From an uncultured Clostridium sp. (GTDB lineage: Bacteria > Bacillota > Clostridia > Lachnospirales > Lachnospiraceae), in contig UQTA01000037.1 in NCBI GenBank assembly GCA_900543885.1, positions 1 through 29,148 of the forward strand: DNA of 29,148 nt, given 5' to 3'. Positions 16,202 through 24,330 of this stretch are shown in pieces. Each line of letters starts with the position of its first letter. The first letter of the stretch is position 1. Position numbers and translations under genes: made by a program. The notes beneath the pieces were generated by a model that did not search any database, was not told the origin of the DNA, and was given only the letters and a program-made list of their open reading frames with translations.

Positions 16202-16246
16202 AAAAAAATATGCTTTTCTATAGCTTTTAGCTATACAAAAGCATAT
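16202..16246 (-). terminator. Strong terminator after the LysR-GNAT gene
   Basis: Two 18-base arms from 16208 to 16246 pair except for one G-G mismatch around a three-base loop, and seven T follow on the minus strand (16202-16208). It separates the aspDH-LysR unit from the transporter operon. Confidence 0.85.
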
Positions 16247-16269
16247 ATAACTCCCTTCACCTCTTTTAT

Positions 16270-17694
16270 TCACTCTATAATCTTCTGATAGGCAATCCGT
16301 TCTGAACCGTCAAAAATAATCGCCTTTCCGCATTTTTTAAATCCATTTTTTTCAAATATATGCTGGATGATCTTATTATCTTCATGGGTATCTGCCCTCA
16401 GATCATGGCACTTTTTCTCACACCAGGCAATACACCGGTTCGCCATTCCCCGTTGTGTCCCCCAGCTTGCTAGACGGTGTATGGTAAAATATTCTCCTTC
16501 ATCCCTGATCCAGGAACCTTCGATCAAATGATCATAACCAATCGTTTTTCCTGAGGTTGCAGCAAATACCGCTTCGATCTTTCCATTTTGCACGCAAACA
16601 TACAGTTCATTTCGTTTTATATCTTCTTCTATATCTTTCACTGAAGGATATAGCTCATCCCACTGAAAGGGATTTCCTGTATCTGCCATGAATTTTTTTG
16701 CATAATCAAATATATCCATGATATACGGCAATTCATCCATTCTGGCATTCCGTATAGAGATCTGATCTGCGGCATCCCCTTCATTCCGCCTGTTCTGTAT
16801 CTGCTTCATTTCTTCAATAAACAGACTTCCCAGGCTGGAGCGATATGTATTTTTATATTTAATGATCCCCACTTCTATTTTCCCTGCTTCAGAAACAGGA
16901 ACTGTCACAATGCCTTTTTCTTTCTTCAGAAAATCTTTTCCGGAAATATAAATTCCCATTACGCTTTCCAAAATACAGGCAATATCTGAATTCGATGACA
17001 AATAGATATTTTTAGAAAAGGTATGCCCAAAATCAATATTTCCGGATAATATAGCAGTTCCAGGCGAAAGTGCTTCGTAACTGATCACCGGCCACCGGCT
17101 AATCTCATCTGCTGTCACGCTCTTCTTTTGGGAAAGAGGATGATTTTCCCACATCCATGCAACAGGAACCGTTTCATAAGCAGGTATGTATTCCAGTTCA
17201 TTCTCCCGAAATATTTTTTCAAGCATTTTCCAGTCATCACTATAAAAATAAATCACTCCTAACTCGCTTTTCCTTGATAATACATTTTCGATCACCTGCA
17301 AAAGAGGATCACAGGTAAGGGTAAAATTATATTCTGCCCCTCCATATTCTTTTAAAACAGCAGAAAATGCTTCCGTCGCCCGGTAAACCGGCTGGGAAGA
17401 TATATGGATCCTTTTTGTATAATAGGCACCTTTTTCCTGGGATCTTCCAAAACGGGCTTCTAACCGGTCGCTTTGTTCCAATACCCTTTTTGCGTAGCAC
17501 AAAAATTCCATTCCCTGTGGGGTTGCCTGCACTCCCTTCCTGTCACGGACAAATAAAGCAAATCCCAGTTCTTCTTCCAGCAGGCGAATAGATTTTGAAA
17601 GGCTGGGCTGTGCGATAAACAGTCTCTCTGCCGCGTCACTGATCGAACCGCATTCCTCTGTTTCCACTACATATCTTAGTTGCTGTAATGTCAT
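16270..17694 (-). CDS. LysR-family regulator fused to a C-terminal GNAT acetyltransferase
   Basis: From the start at 17694 the protein is 474 residues, against about 300 for ordinary LysR proteins. Residues 1-60 are the LysR winged helix (MTLQQLRYVVETEECGSISD, QPSLSKSI) and about 90-295 are the effector-binding domain. Residues 312-474 form a GNAT domain, with IHRLASWGTQRGMANRCIAW as the acetyl-CoA-binding region and DTHEDNKIIQHIFEKNGFKKCG as the C-terminal half. The GNAT part resembles free-standing 165-residue acetyltransferases. AGGAG is eight bases before this ATG; the Met at 17742 lacks one. It is encoded 60 bases after the aspartate-dehydrogenase gene. The fusion is in frame with no disruption. 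It could acetylate a pathway metabolite or use acetyl-CoA as a signal; both are speculation. Confidence 0.85.
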   Translation of the reverse strand: MTLQQLRYVVETEECGSISDAAERLFIAQPSLSKSIRLLEEELGFALFVRDRKGVQATPQGMEFLCYAKRVLEQSDRLEARFGRSQEKGAYYTKRIHISSQPVYRATEAFSAVLKEYGGAEYNFTLTCDPLLQVIENVLSRKSELGVIYFYSDDWKMLEKIFRENELEYIPAYETVPVAWMWENHPLSQKKSVTADEISRWPVISYEALSPGTAILSGNIDFGHTFSKNIYLSSNSDIACILESVMGIYISGKDFLKKEKGIVTVPVSEAGKIEVGIIKYKNTYRSSLGSLFIEEMKQIQNRRNEGDAADQISIRNARMDELPYIMDIFDYAKKFMADTGNPFQWDELYPSVKDIEEDIKRNELYVCVQNGKIEAVFAATSGKTIGYDHLIEGSWIRDEGEYFTIHRLASWGTQRGMANRCIAWCEKKCHDLRADTHEDNKIIQHIFEKNGFKKCGKAIIFDGSERIAYQKIIE

Positions 17695-17754
17695 TTTTCT
17701 CTCTCCTCTATCCTGTTTTTTCCCGCTGCAAAACATCACCATGAAAAAATCGGG

Positions 17755-18555
17755 TTAAAAAAACTGAATATATCCTGCAAGGTTTTCCAACAAGGCCACA
17801 ATACTCCACGCTGTTATAATACTGGACCTTGGATTCTCAGGATCCGGTTTTGAGGTAATCTCGATCACTGCTTTTCCCAGGTTATTTTCTGTGGTGATCC
17901 GGTGTATATTATTTTTTTCTCCCGGACAGCTTGTGATCTCCACCTGCATATCCTCTGTACCCACACTGGCAATGGCAGAAGCCACTGCTACATTTACATT
18001 TTTAGGAAAGCCTTCAATGGCTTTCTTTGCGTTTCCTGTAAATATTTTCTGTGTCTGTTCTTCTGACAAAGGATTTTTCTCTAAATAGGGAGCACCTTTT
18101 AAACTGGACGGCGCTTTAAAATTTTCAATTTTCGCTTTATTATTTCCCATTAACTGGAAGGTTCTTAAAAGATCAAATCCCCCAACTGCCCCGGAAGCTA
18201 CCATTACTTTCTTATCGGCTTTTTGGGCTGCTTCCCTTAATTCTTCCATCAATTTTTCATCTGCCAGCGCTCCAACAGATGTAATAATCAGGTTCTTTCC
18301 TGCGTTTAAAATCCTGAGTCCATCTTCTTCTACTGCCTGTCCGCTTGCAATCTCAATCACGTACTCAGCATTTCCTTCTAATAATTCCTCTACTGAATCA
18401 TAGGCCTTAAGCCCAGAATGGGTAATTTCTTTTCTGTCAATGGCTTTGCGGACAAAAACTCCCTCTATTTCATATAAATCCTGCAGTTTTTCCTGTGCTG
18501 CTTTCACAAAAATTTTTCCAAGGGCTCCATAACCGATCACAGCAATCTTTTTCAT
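17755..18555 (-). CDS. nadX: Aspartate dehydrogenase-like NAD(P)-dependent oxidoreductase
   Basis: A 266-residue Rossmann enzyme with GYGALG at 8-13, ASGAVGGFDLLR at 120-131 and NIHRIT with the expected catalytic His218. These are family marks of L-aspartate dehydrogenase, which interconverts aspartate and iminosuccinate (hydrolysing to oxaloacetate plus ammonia). The final NPRSSIITAWSIVALL segment also fits. I choose the ATG at 18555, nine bases after AGGAG; the TTG two codons earlier is too close. In this context, next to ridA and catabolic genes and without nadA/nadC, a catabolic or D-amino-acid-linked role is more likely than NAD synthesis. The exact substrate is not proven. Confidence 0.83.
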   Translation of the reverse strand: MKKIAVIGYGALGKIFVKAAQEKLQDLYEIEGVFVRKAIDRKEITHSGLKAYDSVEELLEGNAEYVIEIASGQAVEEDGLRILNAGKNLIITSVGALADEKLMEELREAAQKADKKVMVASGAVGGFDLLRTFQLMGNNKAKIENFKAPSSLKGAPYLEKNPLSEEQTQKIFTGNAKKAIEGFPKNVNVAVASAIASVGTEDMQVEITSCPGEKNNIHRITTENNLGKAVIEITSKPDPENPRSSIITAWSIVALLENLAGYIQFF

Positions 18556-18595
18556 ATACAAACTCTCCTTTTTCTATCATCCCTCCCCAACACAA

Positions 18596-18640
18596 AATAG
18601 CTATCAGAACCGGTATCTTCGCTTTATTCTGATAGCTATT
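18596..18640 (-). terminator. 14-bp perfect hairpin between ridA and the dehydrogenase
   Basis: AATAGCTATCAGAA (18596-18609) and its exact complement (18627-18640) enclose a 17-base loop. On the minus strand a short TTTTGTGTT follows. It may be a leaky terminator that lowers expression downstream of ridA, or an RNA-processing site. Confidence 0.5.
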
Positions 18641-18676
18641 ATAACATCTTCTCATAAAAAAATGAATGAACTACGA

Positions 18677-19063
18677 TCAATCGCAGGCTGCTACAGCTTC
18701 AATCTCACACAGACAGCCGTTATAAAGATTATTAGACGGAACTACAATACGCGCTGGCTTATGTTCTCCAAAAAAGGCCGCATATTCTTCGTTTAGCTGC
18801 GGCCAGTACGCAACATCCGGAATATACACTCTGCACTGGAGAACCGCCGATTTATCAACTCCAGCCGCATCTAAAACCATCTTCAGATTGGCTAATGCCT
18901 GTCTTGCTTCTGCTTTGAATCCACCTTTCGGAACTTTTCCTGTTTCAGGATCAATGGATAATTGACCGGAAATATATAAAGTTCCATTATGGATCATTCC
19001 CGGAGTGTAATGACCTCCATCACGCACGGAATATTTTGTTGCCACTGATCTTACTTCTGCCAT
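18677..19063 (-). CDS. ridA: RidA-family enamine/imine deaminase
   Basis: The 128-residue protein is a full-length RidA (YjgF/YER057c/UK114) member. It has the core TLYISGQLSIDPETG, the catalytic Arg105 in KPARIVVP and Glu120 in CEIEAVA. These residues coincide with the Arg105 and Glu120 known in archetypal RidA. RidA hydrolyses reactive 2-aminoacrylate and other imines to oxo acids and ammonia in the cytoplasm. GGAGG lies nine bases before the ATG. Its own predicted promoter carries repeat boxes. Linkage to an aspartate dehydrogenase and a PLP deaminase suggests it clears iminosuccinate or 2-aminoacrylate released by the pathway. Confidence 0.92.
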   Translation of the reverse strand: MAEVRSVATKYSVRDGGHYTPGMIHNGTLYISGQLSIDPETGKVPKGGFKAEARQALANLKMVLDAAGVDKSAVLQCRVYIPDVAYWPQLNEEYAAFFGEHKPARIVVPSNNLYNGCLCEIEAVAACD

Positions 19064-19097
19064 AACTTATTTCCTCCTGCACCTTGTTTTGTAGATT

Positions 19098-19163
19098 TTT
19101 TTCTATGTATATTTATGATATATATCTTTTTCTATGTTATGTCAAGATTTTTTCTATGTTATG
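19098..19163. promoter_or_regulatory. Direct-repeat operator boxes upstream of ridA
   Basis: TTTTTCTATGTTATG occurs identically at 19127-19141 and 19149-19163 (22-bp spacing, about two helical turns). A shorter copy TTTTTCTATGTAT is at 19098-19110. They straddle the predicted -35 and start site. A related copy, TTTTTCTACGTTTAT at 19939-19953, lies at the adjacent regulator's own promoter, so they are probable binding sites for that regulator. Confidence 0.6.
19117..19145 (-). promoter_or_regulatory. Predicted ridA promoter
   Basis: Read on the minus strand, TTGACA (19140-19145) and TATATC (19117-19122) are 17 bases apart. Confidence 0.6.
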
Positions 19164-19260
19164 GCGATATTTTATAATTTTTCTTTCTTTTTTCCGCTTT
19201 TATCCAGATGTTTGTAGATTTTTTTATTCAAGGAGTATTTTTTCATTTATCCAAAACAGA

Positions 19261-19911
19261 CTATCTTGCCTTTCGGATCTCATCCAGATAACTATACACT
19301 GTTACTTTTGAAATATTCATCCGCTCAGCCACTTTATCAGCTGCTCCTTTGATCAGAAAAAGGCCTTTCTCATTCATAAAACGGATCTGGTCAATCTTCT
19401 GATCCCGTGACATTCCTTCTATATTCTGGTTCCCAATGGTATGCTCAATAATATCGTCTACAATCTCCTGGATATTAGGCAAAACGGCTACTTCTTCCCC
19501 CGTATCCTTTTCCTCCTCTTCTTCCGGTTCCTCAAGCCCCATCATAGAAGTAAATTTTTCCATCAGCTCCTTCATGCAGGAAATATCTATATTTACGCAA
19601 AGAGAGCCGATTACCTTTTCTGCCTGATCACGTATCAAAACCGTAGAGGACTTAATGGTCTGACCGTCAGCGCCTTTCATAATATAATTCGAAGAAACGT
19701 CATCCTTAAACTTTCTGGACAACAGAACTTCTTTTACAAAATATTCCGTAAAACTCTCTCCCACCTGTCGGTTCGTCACCACATTATTTCTTGTATACAC
19801 CACTGAATTCTGGGGAATAGAAAAATCATGCAAAATAACCTCGCAGTGATTTCCAAAGGTATCTGCTATCATATTCGCAACTGCCACATAGTTTTCCAAA
19901 GCCGGATTCAT
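19261..19911 (-). CDS. YheO/DauR-like regulator (PAS-type sensor plus HTH)
   Basis: From the ATG at 19911 the protein is 216 residues. The N-terminal half (about 4-115) matches the YheO-like PAS-type domain (ALENYVAVANMIADTFGNHCEVILHD; GSLCVNIDIS). An acidic linker (EEPEEEEEKDTGEE) follows. The C-terminal KGAADKVAERMNISKVTVYSYLDEIR is the matching helix-turn-helix (HTH_22 type). Relatives include DauR, which controls D-arginine catabolism. AGAGG lies eight bases before this ATG; the upstream Met at 19929 has no clear site. It sits immediately upstream of ridA and shares a repeat box with the ridA promoter, so it likely controls ridA and itself in response to an amino acid or its imine. Confidence 0.87.
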   Translation of the reverse strand: MNPALENYVAVANMIADTFGNHCEVILHDFSIPQNSVVYTRNNVVTNRQVGESFTEYFVKEVLLSRKFKDDVSSNYIMKGADGQTIKSSTVLIRDQAEKVIGSLCVNIDISCMKELMEKFTSMMGLEEPEEEEEKDTGEEVAVLPNIQEIVDDIIEHTIGNQNIEGMSRDQKIDQIRFMNEKGLFLIKGAADKVAERMNISKVTVYSYLDEIRKAR

Positions 19912-19938
19912 ATATTTACCTCTAAGCATTTATATATT

Positions 19939-19983
19939 TTTTTCTACGTTTATCAGTATAAAATAATTTTGGGTAAACAGCAA
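19939..19983 (-). promoter_or_regulatory. Promoter of the YheO-like regulator with operator box
   Basis: On the minus strand, TTGCTG (19978-19983) and TATACT (19955-19960) are 17 bases apart. A box TTTTTCTACGTTTAT (19939-19953), similar to those at ridA, lies just past the -10, a position that would block transcription when bound (autoregulation). Confidence 0.6.
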
Positions 19984-20011
19984 TCCTTTTTCACTATTTG
20001 TATATAAGAAA

Positions 20012-20044
20012 GCAGAGTGAAAAACTCTAAGTCTATCACTCTGC
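20012..20044 (-). terminator. Terminator of the cell-wall-binding protein gene
   Basis: A 9-bp stem (20012-20020 with 20036-20044) with a 15-base loop is followed on the minus strand by TTTCTTATA, about 37 bp past the stop codon. Confidence 0.65.
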
Positions 20045-20080
20045 CATTACAATTACCGTGTTATTTAATTTAGCAGCGCT

Positions 20081-21100
20081 TTACTGGATCCATGCTCCGT
20101 TTCCATCTACATAATATCCGTCTGGTGTGCGGGTATTGGTGAGCATCGCGCCGGAGTCAGAACAATAATACCATACATTCTTCCACTGTACCCAGCCGGT
20201 TACCATATAACCGGAAGCATTGAAGAAATACCAGTAATTATCAATATACTGCCACTGGTTGACTGGATAGCTGCGGTCTGCGTTGCAATACCACCAGCCT
20301 ACGTCATTTTTAAGCCATGCGCCCTTGCTGCTGTTTGTATCTCCAGGGCCGCCGTCATCGTTTACTGTGTTGGATGGTGTGTTGCTGGAAGATTTTCCAT
20401 TATCCCGGATATCTTTTGCTTCACTAGAAGAAACACTTAACTCATCAGACTCTTCCCAATCACCCTTATTGGATGAATTATAAATGGCCCGCACTTTAAA
20501 GGTGTAATCACCGCTTTTTGTAAAATAGCTGGCAAAGTTATAACTGGTGTCAGAAGTAGTGACCACAGAAGAAACCGTACTGCCGTCTCTGTAAAGACGT
20601 ACTTCATATTTCTTTGCATCTTCCGGTTCTTCCCAGCTTGCAGTGCCGTCATAATCATCCCAGCTTAACCCTGTTACATCCAGGTCGTAATCGCTGGAAT
20701 CCCGATCCAGCTTTTCCAGTGTAAGGCTTACTGTCAGTTCATATTTACCGGAACGGCTGACAGATGTAACACTGGCATCATTTCCGCTGACAGAAATATC
20801 ACTCTTTGAAATCCCTGTTCCAAAATAAGCATCCCCGTCGGAAGATAATGTAACCTTGATCTTCGGTCTGGCGCCGCTCTTCCACTCGTCAGAAGGCTCA
20901 TTTGTAACTTCTACATCATCCACGCTGTAATATCTTGAGGAAGTAGTTACATCCACATCTGTGCTACTGTCCCCTGCTTCAATGGAAGAATCGATCTTCA
21001 GGGAAATGCTGCTGATCTTTGTATCTGCCCATACATTCATCGGCATAGCAAGACTGAGTGCTGTAATAAGTGCTACCCATAGCTTTCCAGTTTTCTTCAT
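20081..21100 (-). CDS. Secreted protein with fibronectin-like region and cell-wall-binding repeats
   Basis: The 339-residue protein begins with a signal peptide (MKKTGKLWVALITALSLAMP, probable cleavage after VWA near residue 25). A beta-rich region (about 28-130) and a fibronectin type III-like stretch (about 138-228; SWEEPEDAKKYEVRLYR, YTFKVRAIYN) follow. A Ser/Asn-rich linker leads to aromatic CW-binding repeats (about 262-339; WWYCNADRSYPVNQW, YWYFFNASGYMVTGW, GYYVDGNGAW) of the choline-binding type that attach proteins to the wall. No enzymatic domain is visible, so it may be an adhesin or scaffold. AGGAG precedes the ATG. It is not obviously linked to its neighbours. Confidence 0.85.
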   Translation of the reverse strand: MKKTGKLWVALITALSLAMPMNVWADTKISSISLKIDSSIEAGDSSTDVDVTTSSRYYSVDDVEVTNEPSDEWKSGARPKIKVTLSSDGDAYFGTGISKSDISVSGNDASVTSVSRSGKYELTVSLTLEKLDRDSSDYDLDVTGLSWDDYDGTASWEEPEDAKKYEVRLYRDGSTVSSVVTTSDTSYNFASYFTKSGDYTFKVRAIYNSSNKGDWEESDELSVSSSEAKDIRDNGKSSSNTPSNTVNDDGGPGDTNSSKGAWLKNDVGWWYCNADRSYPVNQWQYIDNYWYFFNASGYMVTGWVQWKNVWYYCSDSGAMLTNTRTPDGYYVDGNGAWIQ

Positions 21101-21369
21101 AGAATTTCTCCTTTACTGCCGCCTGTACCCCACAGATTTCCCAGACCTGTTTCCTTCTCTGCTACTGTTCATGCGTTGCATGACCAGCAATCCTTCTCCT
21201 GTCATCTGTTTTTAGACGTTTCTTAACTTGATTTTAGTATAGCACAACTTCTTATTACTTTTCTATTACGATTTCAGTCACACTTTTTACAATATTGGAC
21301 TCTGAACCTCAAAAACCACCATAAAGATGACATTCTGTCTCTTTTTGTCTATTCTGTTACTGAACAGGT

Positions 21370-22629
21370 CTATACATAAATATAATCATTCAGCACCGGC
21401 TGAAGACCGCCTTTTTCCATATCTTCATACATGCTGGCAAAGGAACGGCCGTCATTGATCTCAAACTGCTCATCTCCTACATCTGCATCTTCCTTACCTT
21501 CGTATTTCTCTTCATGATCTCCGATCCCTGTTGATACACCGGCTGAAACTTTAGTTGCACAGATCTTAGTAATACCATTTCTGAAAGCAGCGCTTTCCCG
21601 GCTGGAAACAGTGATGCCTGCAAATGGAAGGAAAATACGATAAGCGCAGAGAACCTGACAAAGCTCTTTTTCGCCTACGTCTCTTGGATTGATCTTGTCA
21701 TTATTAACAATAGGGCGCAGCCTTGGACAACTTAAAGACAGCTCTGCATGAGGATATTTCCGGTTGATATAGTAAACATGAAGAGCCGTTGCAAGAGCAT
21801 CCTTGCGAAAATCATCCAATCCTAAAAGAGCAGAAAAACCGGCACCTCTCATACCGCCCATCAGCGCTCGTTCCTGGGCATCAAAGCGATAAGGCCATAC
21901 ACGCTTGTGTCCCATCAGATGCAGTGTTTCATATTTATCTGTATTATAAGTCTCCTGGAACACGGTTACATAGTCTACACCACATTCATGCAGATATCTG
22001 TACTCATCTACATTCACAGGATAGATCTCAATGCCGATATTGCGGAAATATTTGCAGGCGATCTTTACTGCTTCTCCAATGTATTTTACATCTGAATACT
22101 TCCTGCTCTCTCCTGTAAGGATCAGGATCTCTTCCATGCCTGTTTTTGCGATCACCTGCATTTCATGCTCTGTCTCTTCCAAAGTCAGCTTTTTGCGGCG
22201 GATATTATTATAACAGTTAAAACCACAGTAAATGCAGTAATTCTGGCAGTAATTGGCAATATAAAGAGGTGTAAAAATGTATACTGTGTTGCCGAAATGA
22301 TTTTTTGTGATCTCCTCTGCCTTTCTTGCCATGGCTTCCAGATAAGGAGCCGCTGCCGGAGACAGCAATGCTTTAAAATCTTCTATGGAACATGTTTCAT
22401 TAGACAAGGCACGTTCTACATCCGCTGCTGTATACGCATCGTAGTCAAAGGCCTTCATAGCCGCTTCTACCTTATCCTTGATATCAGACTGGATCACTTC
22501 CATCCCTTCCATATATTCCATATGATTGGTACGGAAAGACGGATCCTGTTCCAAACGGTGTTTACGCTTCAGCGCTTCTTCCGGCAGCTTGTCGCTGTCT
22601 ACAAAGTAAACCTGATTTTCTTCGTTCAT
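21370..22629 (-). CDS. thiH: 2-iminoacetate synthase (thiazole biosynthesis, radical SAM)
   Basis: ThiH cleaves tyrosine to 2-iminoacetate (dehydroglycine) for the thiazole ring of thiamine in anaerobes. The 419-residue protein has the radical SAM CxxxCxxC motif at Cys128, Cys132 and Cys135 (YCQNYCIYCGFN), followed by a TIM-barrel pattern. TAGGAGG lies about nine bases before the ATG and overlaps the thiG stop region, 12 bases away. It is the last gene of thiSFGH. Use of ThiH rather than the oxygen-dependent glycine oxidase ThiO fits an anaerobe. Confidence 0.95.
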   Translation of the reverse strand: MNEENQVYFVDSDKLPEEALKRKHRLEQDPSFRTNHMEYMEGMEVIQSDIKDKVEAAMKAFDYDAYTAADVERALSNETCSIEDFKALLSPAAAPYLEAMARKAEEITKNHFGNTVYIFTPLYIANYCQNYCIYCGFNCYNNIRRKKLTLEETEHEMQVIAKTGMEEILILTGESRKYSDVKYIGEAVKIACKYFRNIGIEIYPVNVDEYRYLHECGVDYVTVFQETYNTDKYETLHLMGHKRVWPYRFDAQERALMGGMRGAGFSALLGLDDFRKDALATALHVYYINRKYPHAELSLSCPRLRPIVNNDKINPRDVGEKELCQVLCAYRIFLPFAGITVSSRESAAFRNGITKICATKVSAGVSTGIGDHEEKYEGKEDADVGDEQFEINDGRSFASMYEDMEKGGLQPVLNDYIYV

Positions 22630-22641
22630 GTCCGCAGCCTC

Positions 22642-23406
22642 CTAACGCAAAAATCCGGTCAGCGGATCAGAGGCGCTACCGCCTCTTGCCAGGACTCTTC
22701 CCATTCCTGTAAGGTAAGCTTTTCTTCCTGCTTCAATAGCCAGCTTAAAGGCATTCGCCATAGCTGGTACATCCCCTGCAGTAGCGATTGCCGTATTTGC
22801 CATCACTGCTGCTGCGCCCATTTCCATTGCTTCACATGCCTGGGATGGTTTGCCGATGCCTGCGTCTACGATAATAGGCAGGTCGATCTCATCGATCAGT
22901 ACCTGGATCATAGCCTTTGTTGCCAGACCTTTATTGCTTCCAATAGGCGCAGCTAAAGGCATAACGGCTGCTGCACCGGCATTTTGCAGGTCTCTTGCCA
23001 CATTCAGATCCGGATTCATATAAGGAAGGACAACAAAACCTTCTTTTGCAAGGATCTCTGTGGCTTTCACTGTTTCATAATTATCCGGAAACAGGTATTT
23101 TGTGTCCCTCATGATCTCTACTTTTACAAAATTCCCACATCCCATGGCCTTGCTCAGCCGGGCGATACGTACTGCTTCTTCTGCGTTTCTGGCACCAGAA
23201 GTATTAGGAAGAAGAGTTACTCCTTCTGGAATATGATCCAGAATATTTTCCTTTTCCTGGGTGTTTGCCCTCCTTAATGCCAGAGTAATGATCTGAGCGC
23301 CCCCTTGTTCTACCGCTGCCTTGATCAGATTAATATTATATTTTCCTGAGCCTAAGATAAAACGACTGCTAAATTCCTTTCCTCCCAGAACCAGCTTATC
23401 TTCCAT
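22642..23406 (-). CDS. thiG: Thiazole synthase
   Basis: ThiG condenses DXP, 2-iminoacetate and sulfur from ThiS thiocarboxylate to form the thiazole phosphate. The start at 23406 (MEDKLVLGGKEFSSRFILG) gives 254 residues and the usual N-terminus, with AGAGAGG about eight bases upstream; the Met at 23427 would add seven atypical residues. The Schiff-base lysine is expected in NFVKVEIMRD. Phosphate-binding glycines are present (DAGIGKPSQACEAMEMGAA). It lies between thiF and thiH in one operon. Confidence 0.96.
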   Translation of the reverse strand: MEDKLVLGGKEFSSRFILGSGKYNINLIKAAVEQGGAQIITLALRRANTQEKENILDHIPEGVTLLPNTSGARNAEEAVRIARLSKAMGCGNFVKVEIMRDTKYLFPDNYETVKATEILAKEGFVVLPYMNPDLNVARDLQNAGAAAVMPLAAPIGSNKGLATKAMIQVLIDEIDLPIIVDAGIGKPSQACEAMEMGAAAVMANTAIATAGDVPAMANAFKLAIEAGRKAYLTGMGRVLARGGSASDPLTGFLR

Positions 23407-23479
23407 GTTATCTGCCTCTCTTTCCACATTTTTGCCACTTTGTATTTCACATATGTTTGAAATCTTTCAACTGCTTACT

Positions 23480-24133
23480 CTATGACTGCAGGATCAGCTG
23501 CAATACCTTATTAGCCTGGTGGGCCGCACAGGCTGCCACTCTGGGTGCCATAAGACCTGTCCCATTTCCTACATCTGTTTTCTGGTCCCCACATACATAA
23601 AGCCGCTTCATCATTTGTTTCGTCTGTATATTATTGGTATCTCCAAAACCTGCCATTCCATTTCCGGAAACTACAATGGTTTCTGAAAACTGGCTTAAAA
23701 GCTCTCTTACCAGCATGGCTTTCTGATCCGGACGGTCAAATGCTTCACAAACAATGGGGTAACCTTCAAATAATTCTTTTATATTTTCCGGTGTTACTTT
23801 TGTGCATACTGACTCGTATTTCAGATATGGATTGATCTGGCACAGTATATCAGGCAGCGCTTCTGCTTTCGGTCTGCCTAAATGAGGGATCATATACATC
23901 TGCCTGTTTAAATTTGTTACATCTACCATATCAAAATCCACTAAAAATAAATGTCCCACCCCGCTTCTTGCAAGCATCACCGCAATATTGGATCCCAGAC
24001 CTCCCAGACCTGCTACTGCTACATGGGCTTTTGAAAACTTTTCTTTCATTTCCTTTGGGAATCTGGCATCAAAAGCACGGTCCAGTTCTTCTTTTGAGAT
24101 CAGAGCCTTCATTTTTTCTTGCATGTCTGTCAT
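23480..24133 (-). CDS. thiF: ThiS adenylyltransferase
   Basis: ThiF adenylates the C-terminal Gly-Gly of ThiS to allow sulfur transfer. It has the E1-like nucleotide-binding GLGGLGSNIAVMLARSGVG and LVDFDMVDVTNLNRQMY motifs and is about 217 residues long. The start at 24133 (MTDMQEKM) is chosen because GGAGG lies six bases upstream. That GGAGG is made by the last glycine codons of thiS, and the two genes are only two bases apart. Further upstream Met codons lie inside thiS. It is the second gene of thiSFGH. Confidence 0.93.
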   Translation of the reverse strand: MTDMQEKMKALISKEELDRAFDARFPKEMKEKFSKAHVAVAGLGGLGSNIAVMLARSGVGHLFLVDFDMVDVTNLNRQMYMIPHLGRPKAEALPDILCQINPYLKYESVCTKVTPENIKELFEGYPIVCEAFDRPDQKAMLVRELLSQFSETIVVSGNGMAGFGDTNNIQTKQMMKRLYVCGDQKTDVGNGTGLMAPRVAACAAHQANKVLQLILQS

Positions 24134-24135
24134 TT

Positions 24136-24330
24136 TCAGCCTCCTCCTACAAAACAAAGTATCTCGATCTGGTCTCCTTCACGGATCTGGGTGCTTTCAA
24201 GCTGATCCTGGGGAATGATCGCTAAATTCTGTTCCACTACTACACGGCTTGTATCATAGCCTTCTTCTGTCAGATAAGCATACAGTGTTTTTCCTGCTGC
24301 CTGTTTTTCTTCTCCATTGATCGTTACCAC
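24136..24330 (-). CDS. thiS: Sulfur carrier protein ThiS
   Basis: ThiS is the ubiquitin-fold sulfur carrier whose C-terminal Gly-Gly is adenylated by ThiF and thiocarboxylated. The natural gene starts with GTG at 24328-24330, eight bases after AGGAGG, giving 64 residues (MVTINGEEKQAAGKTL and onward), the normal size. The C-terminus is FVGGG, with the required terminal glycines. The frame stays open for 34 codons upstream (to 24432), but this part lies before the ribosome-binding site and is leader. It is the first gene of thiSFGH, behind a hairpin leader with a terminator. Confidence 0.92.
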   Translation of the reverse strand: MVTINGEEKQAAGKTLYAYLTEEGYDTSRVVVEQNLAIIPQDQLESTQIREGDQIEILCFVGGG

